From Clytia hemisphaerica (taxonomy: Eukaryota > Cnidaria > Hydrozoa > Leptothecata > Clytiidae), in assembly GCA_902728285.1 (NCBI GenBank), contig CACVBU010000194.1:186001-250000 (forward strand): DNA of 64,000 bases, written 5' to 3'. The first letter of the stretch is position 1. Each line of letters opens with the position of its first letter. A program made the position numbers and the translations under genes. The notes beneath the pieces were generated by a model, which was not told the origin of the DNA, did no database searches, and worked only from the letters and a program-made list of their open reading frames with translations. Below are positions 59,162 to 64,000 of the stretch, piece after piece.

Positions 59162-59547
59162 CAATACACCTCTCCCGTAATTCGTAAAACTAATGCGCGC
59201 GCATTATTTTGATGCTCTCCACCGTTTGGTCTCTGGAGGTAAACAAACACGTTTTTGCCTGCGTTTCCTTAGGGAAAGTTGGTTTTTTGAGCTTTTATTA
59301 AGTTCTGTCGAACACAATCCCCTGAAATTTTTGTATGTCCAATCTATTCATGATATTACACCACCCCGAAAATCTTTTGCCAAAAGAAGGTCGCTATCAA
59401 AAGTTAGAAGCTGAAAAGCCACTTTCCCTAACCCCTCGCAGGCAATAACGCGTTCGTTTACCTCCCAAAAAGTTTTATACACAACGGTGGAGTGCACATT
59501 TTCCCGGGCCATTTCTGAGAAGTTTGAATTACGGGAAAGGTGTATTG
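59162..59547. mobile_element. Fold-back element with arms of about 110 bp
   Basis: The left arm starts CAATACACCTCTCCCGTAAT and includes CTCCACCGTT, GGAGGTAAAC and TTTGCCTGCG; the right arm carries the same blocks inverted and ends ATTACGGGAAAGGTGTATTG. The unpaired centre is about 140 bp. No target duplication could be fixed. Confidence 0.75.
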
Positions 59548-60221
59548 CAATCGTATAGGGTAGAAGTTTTATATGACGCTAAGAATAATTTATAATTTTA
59601 TTTTTGTGAAATAAAAAGATAATATTTTAATATTTGAAACTGAAAATTGTTCATAGTTAACTTGTCATGCACTTTTTACGATAATTTTATTGTTTGCACC
59701 TCATATATTTTAATTTAGATATGTATTTTTCTATGGATTAATTATTAAAAACGTTTGGAAATATCGATAACCTTTAAAATTCATCTTGCGTGAAAATCTC
59801 GACTCCCTTCACTTCCACACAAAACATAAAAATCTTAGAAAAGGAAGACTCGACTTAAAATTCCACTTATCTCAAGGTTACTTTGAAGCCTTTCTAATAT
59901 CAGATATATTATAATTATTGTTCCTTTAAAATTTTCGCCTCGAAGGCTAGAGCCTCTAGAAAGTATAGCTCGTTGGAGTAAAAAACACCGCTTTTTGCTG
60001 TTTTTTCACTCCATCGGGCAACTTTTTAAGTAAGACCTAAAACTTCCTATGCAATATTTCAATGTAAAAAATAATTATATATCAGAAAATAGGAGGCTTT
60101 AAAATGACTCTGTACCAAACATAAAGTTTCTAGCACCAAAGAACAAATAGTTCTCTGAATTATCTTTTCAACGGTATATGGTTTGTTAGATTCGAAGCAT
60201 TGGTTGGAAAATTGGAAACTC
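59548..60221. other. Intergenic DNA, nothing recognised
   Basis: AT-rich sequence without an exon or repeat structure I can name. Confidence 0.4.
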
Positions 60222-60319
60222 TTAGGTTCCATCTAAACGGGGGTGTTCGAATAAACGAAGGGGTTGGAAAAGTTTCGAACAATTAACAAGCGGGGGGGTG
60301 GCGTGTATTTGGAACCTAA
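60222..60319. mobile_element. 98-bp MITE related to 53088-53389
   Basis: Ends TTAGGTTCCA and TGGAACCTAA are inverted; the inside has GGGTGTTCGAATAAACG, GGGTTGGAAAAGTTTCGAA and AATTAACAAGCGGGGGGG, all present in the longer copy. Confidence 0.65.
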
Positions 60320-62169
60320 AAGAAATGTTTTGGTAAAAAAACAGCCTTTTCGCCGATTATTATATGTCTTTCTAACGTATGACAGTAACTTTTTCGAGAA
60401 AATTATGTTTGGTTTCCACACTCCACGACCCTACTGGGTCTATTTACCGACAATCCCTAGCCTAGAAATCTAAGCTAGTTTGATTTCAGTCACTAGGATA
60501 AATCTGATGGTAAGTTGATAACTGTATTCCAAGGCTTAAAATTTGTAAATATAAAAATCTTTAAATTAAAGTGCCTATATCGCCATTAGCATTGTGAATA
60601 CGGGCCGGGGTACTAGGGTTGTGAGCTGACGGGGGGGGGGGGGGTGCCGCCGACTTTCGACCTTTGGACACTTACCAGGACTAAAAAGGAGAAAACAAAG
60701 GTAAATTTTGAGCATTTTACGAGCCTTAACGGGACAAATTTGACCAATTTTGACCAAATTTCGATCTTGCAGGGGATAAAAAGCTGAAATTATACTATTT
60801 TTCCGATCCTTAATGGGACTGAAATTTGATTTTCTGAGTTTTCCAACCCTTAACGCACGGGACTTTGGGGATCCAAAAAAGATACCCTTAAGGGCGGCAC
60901 ATACTGTACTGTACTCCATTTGCCTAAGTACCCCCCCCCCCCGGATACGAAACAACCCCCTCAAAAATGTGTAAATGAAAATGGCGCGAAGAAGCTCATA
61001 GATAAAGTTGTGGAGCAACACTCTGTAATGACCGATATTGATGATATTCTCACTACTTTCTTCTTCCATGTAGGTCGATTTTTGATGGTGATGTCAGTTT
61101 TGTATTTTTTTAGTTGCTCAGTTGCTCAGTTCGAGTTCGATTTTGCAGCTTTTTATACTAACAACTACCAGACTATCTTTCGCAGACAGGTCACTGAGAT
61201 TCCTTGACAGAATGCACTTTGATGGACTCAAAGCATGGTTTTCATCTAGTGTTTCTGATGACAACAAAGATCTTTGGGGTAAGCTATTGAAACTATTTCA
61301 AATTCTACAATAAAACAACATTTCATGGAAAAGGTGAGAAAAGTACGACCCACTAACAGCACTGTCTGCAATTTCTTGATAGTCAACTGTTGCGTTTGCC
61401 TTCCTAAAGGTCTCCAGCTGGAAAGGTCTAGTTCAAGGAATATTTTGGCGAGTTCGCATTCACAGCGCCACAATTAAAAAAATCAAAACCGCACTCATAA
61501 AAAAGTTACATTTACATCTTTTTTTTACCATTTTTTGCCTAGACATTATAGTAAACATACCGTCAACTGCTCCAACTTAGGACTATTGGTCGAAACATGG
61601 GACTGAATGATATCTGGCCTGTATTTTCACTTACTGTTAAATCTCTTTGACAACAAATTTGTTTTGATACTTCTACCAAGTTTATCAGCCACGCCACACT
61701 TTCTGTCATAACATGTCACGATAACTTTCACTGATAGTGCGCCCTTTTTAACTTTTTGTTTTCATTCAAAATGACCGGACGCCGATTGGAGAATTAGAGA
61801 ACACCCGCGCCTAACCGCCTATCGCCCGATGGGATAAACAAATAACGAGTGTGTAACTTGCTGCGTGAGTGAAGTCAAACGCTCCATCGTTTTTGATGGA
61901 GTTGTTCTTCTTCGTTCCAGACACTCTTGTATGTTCCACTACAGATTTTTTTCATTTTTCAATTTAAAAGCCTACTCGGTGCAAAAGAGAAATAATGTAT
62001 TTTTTAATACGCCCTTCATTAACTCAAATCAAATGACTTTGGAGGTTCGGTGAAATGGTGGCCGAATTGCCGTCCCATGTTTTGTCAGATAGTCTCAAGT
62101 TAGAGGAGGTTGACGGTAGTAGGTATAAGCAGATTGCCTGTAATTGGCTGCAACGGTAGAAAGATCTCC
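60320..62169. other. Intergenic DNA, possible coding scraps only
   Basis: A G run at about 60630-60643 and a C run near 60932-60942 flank a segment with CCTTAACGGGAC-type motifs (near 60725, 60810 and 60850), again like a motif-array element. Open frames at 60980-61077 and 61188-61312 look protein-like but cannot be joined in a consistent splice phase, so no gene is called. Confidence 0.35.
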
Positions 62170-62582
62170 AACTTTCAACAATGAGAGAACAAACATTTAA
62201 AAAAAACTAAATTAACCAGTGCATTTTTTATTTTTCTCCTTCTTAATCTTCAATAAAGCACTCAAAGTTGAATTAAGCACATAAGATATCCTTATAACCG
62301 TGAAATGCTGTTCGCGCTTTTGCTATAAGGTGGAGAGCATGACAACAAACTTGCCTTCTGTTGGCTGATCATATTGGGCATTCTGGCATTACCACCCTCA
62401 AAGCAGTGGGCGCCTTTATCTTTCCGCAACTTCGTTCACCACTTTAAATGAATTAACAATAGATCCAAATGGGTGCCCTCGTCAAAAAGATAGTTGTCTT
62501 CTATGGACAATGGTAGAAAAATTGAGTTTATAAGTGTCATTTAGTTTTTGCTGGCTGACAGGTTAGCAGGATCCTGGATGGC
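62170..62582. repeat. Dispersed repeat, copy 2 (first copy at 26182)
   Basis: Same orientation and block order as 26182-26648 but about 50 bp shorter through small deletions. Type of element unknown. Confidence 0.75.
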
Positions 62583-64000
62583 TTCAAGGTTGGATTCCCA
62601 TGTTCCCATTATATCAAGTGGGAAAGTCTGGGTGACTGGATTAATCAGACTCAAATTTTTATGTTCAAGCCAAATTTTATGAAAATAGCTCAGAATAAAT
62701 ATAAATAAAATGATAATAAAGAATAAATCTTTCTTCTACTTTTGACTTGTTATAAGGTGGCTTTGTATGCCAAAGTTCATCTTTATATTAATTGGTTTTA
62801 GAGATACTTATGAAACTAGCCCAAACACCCAATTTTTAAAAATTCCTCAGAAAGATCAACGTGGTTATTGTAGAGGAAGAAGGCAAGTAATTTTTAACAA
62901 GCAGATCAAGTGTAACTTGACAAAGGGTTATTGCTCATGCTCATGCCTTGCTCATTAAACCTCTATGTCAGAACCTTTTTTAGATTTTATAGATTTTTAA
63001 CATACGGTTTTAAGACGGTATAACTTTTAAATATTTTCATTTTTATTCTAATTTATTAAATTTTATGTTGTAGGTCCACATCAGCTATGTCTGCCCTTTT
63101 GTAACCTATGTTATCAAATAAATGAAATTAAAAAAATGAAAAATAATTTTTGATGGGACACAAAATATTGGCTAGTAAATTATTTAAAACAACACTGCTT
63201 TCTGATCTTTTTTTCTTATTTTATCACCTTTTGCTAATCACAATGTCATGTTGAATAATTAAAAACTCCATCACACATTGATGCATCATTATTATAAGTG
63301 AGCCTAATTTTTTTCTTGTCATTGTTTTGATGCTGGAGTTTTTAAAGGGATAATCAGATGGTTTCCAGGATTGAGATATTTCAATACAAAACTTTGAAGT
63401 GGAATATCCTGACACAGACTCGTACCAGTTGACAAAATTCAATCACGTTTTCCCATGTATAAGAACAGGTATACTTAAATCTTAGACTATCCCTTTAATT
63501 ATTCAACATGATTTGTAAAAGATCTTTTTATTTATTGCCAAGAAGTTTTATTTTCAAATTCTTGCACTAATTGGAGGTATCGTTTATCTCCTCTTTGTCT
63601 TTCATGCAATGCTAAATAATAACTCACAAAAGGACCTTAGAGTTTCTTGAAGTTACCAAATTTGTTTTGTTTATCTCCTTAAGAATGATATCTTTCTTTT
63701 GCTTTGTTAAGGCTCATTTATGAGCGTAAAGAAAGTTATGGGTAATGTTAAAATAATACTCAAAAGGGGCTTCTGAATCCACTTTTTTAACTCTAGTGAT
63801 GTTAGCTGTTCTTCAAAGATGTTGAAACAAGTGTGAAAATCATAAGAGCGAGATCAAGTCAAATGCTAATAATTTCCCCAACTAAAGTGAAAATCTTCCT
63901 TTTTCGTTTACCTAATTGTTTGTAGTTTATTCATTTTTCGTTAGCATTTTTGAAGCTCCTGTGAAAAATTATAGTAAAGTCCCTTAAAATTTTCAGTTTG
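62583..64000. other. Intergenic DNA to the window end, nothing recognised
   Basis: No exon, RNA gene or clear repeat is visible. Short open frames (62767-62958, 63224-63442) lack recognisable domains. Confidence 0.4.

Noticed and set aside
60980..61312. Two protein-like open segments (KKLIDKVVEQHSVMTDIDD and FLDRMHFDGLKAWFSSSVSD) suggesting a small spliced gene
   Set aside because: The donor after the first (61069) is phase 0, while the second needs a phase-1 entry after TTTCGCAG; no alternative junction joins them.

Overview
The window looks like AT-rich genomic DNA from an invertebrate animal. It has spliced genes with canonical GT/AG junctions, animal protein families (nuclear type IB topoisomerase, CAP-Gly coiled-coil protein, secreted fibrinogen-domain lectins) and a dense load of small non-autonomous transposons in introns and intergenic DNA. 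I cannot name the species. A non-bilaterian such as a cnidarian is a plausible guess but not shown. There is no operon structure; all recognised genes are on the + strand.

Layout. Positions 1-1101 hold the last three exons of an unrecognised + strand gene. 2898-4245 is a 124-bp satellite array. 4246-11140 is intergenic and carries TIR elements at 6478-8124 and 9482-10278. 11141-18743 is a complete 15-exon DNA topoisomerase I gene (694 aa) with three MITE-like insertions and a perfect 23-bp-stem hairpin in its introns. 18744-35665 is a roughly 17-kb gene desert packed with TIR elements, some nested in one another, and one tRNA-derived SINE. 35666-58667 is an 18-exon gene for an 857-aa coiled-coil protein ending in a CAP-Gly domain. 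58668-64000 is repeat-rich and has no gene I can support.

The most interesting part is the penultimate-exon intron of the CAP-Gly gene (47079-58239, about 11.2 kb). It splits the CAP-Gly domain itself and contains three nested genes on the same strand: two nearly identical single-exon secreted PAN/apple-fibrinogen genes (48071-49057 and 50600-51586) in a tandem duplication, and a small two-exon gene of unknown function (56372-56829). A 5'-truncated LINE with target-site duplication, a second LINE relic and several MITEs lie in the same intron. The two fibrinogen copies differ at 17 coding bases, 14 of them in the last third, in the part expected to form the ligand and calcium site.

A recurring theme is a set of TIR elements with unrelated ends whose interiors are mostly iterations of one short, often palindromic motif, different in each family (for example GGACAATNAATTGTCC, GGACTTAGGCCCC, GTGGGTCCAAAAAA, GGGAAGATTCTTCCC). 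This shared design is the best candidate for something undescribed. All calls rest on reading the sequence; no database search was possible.
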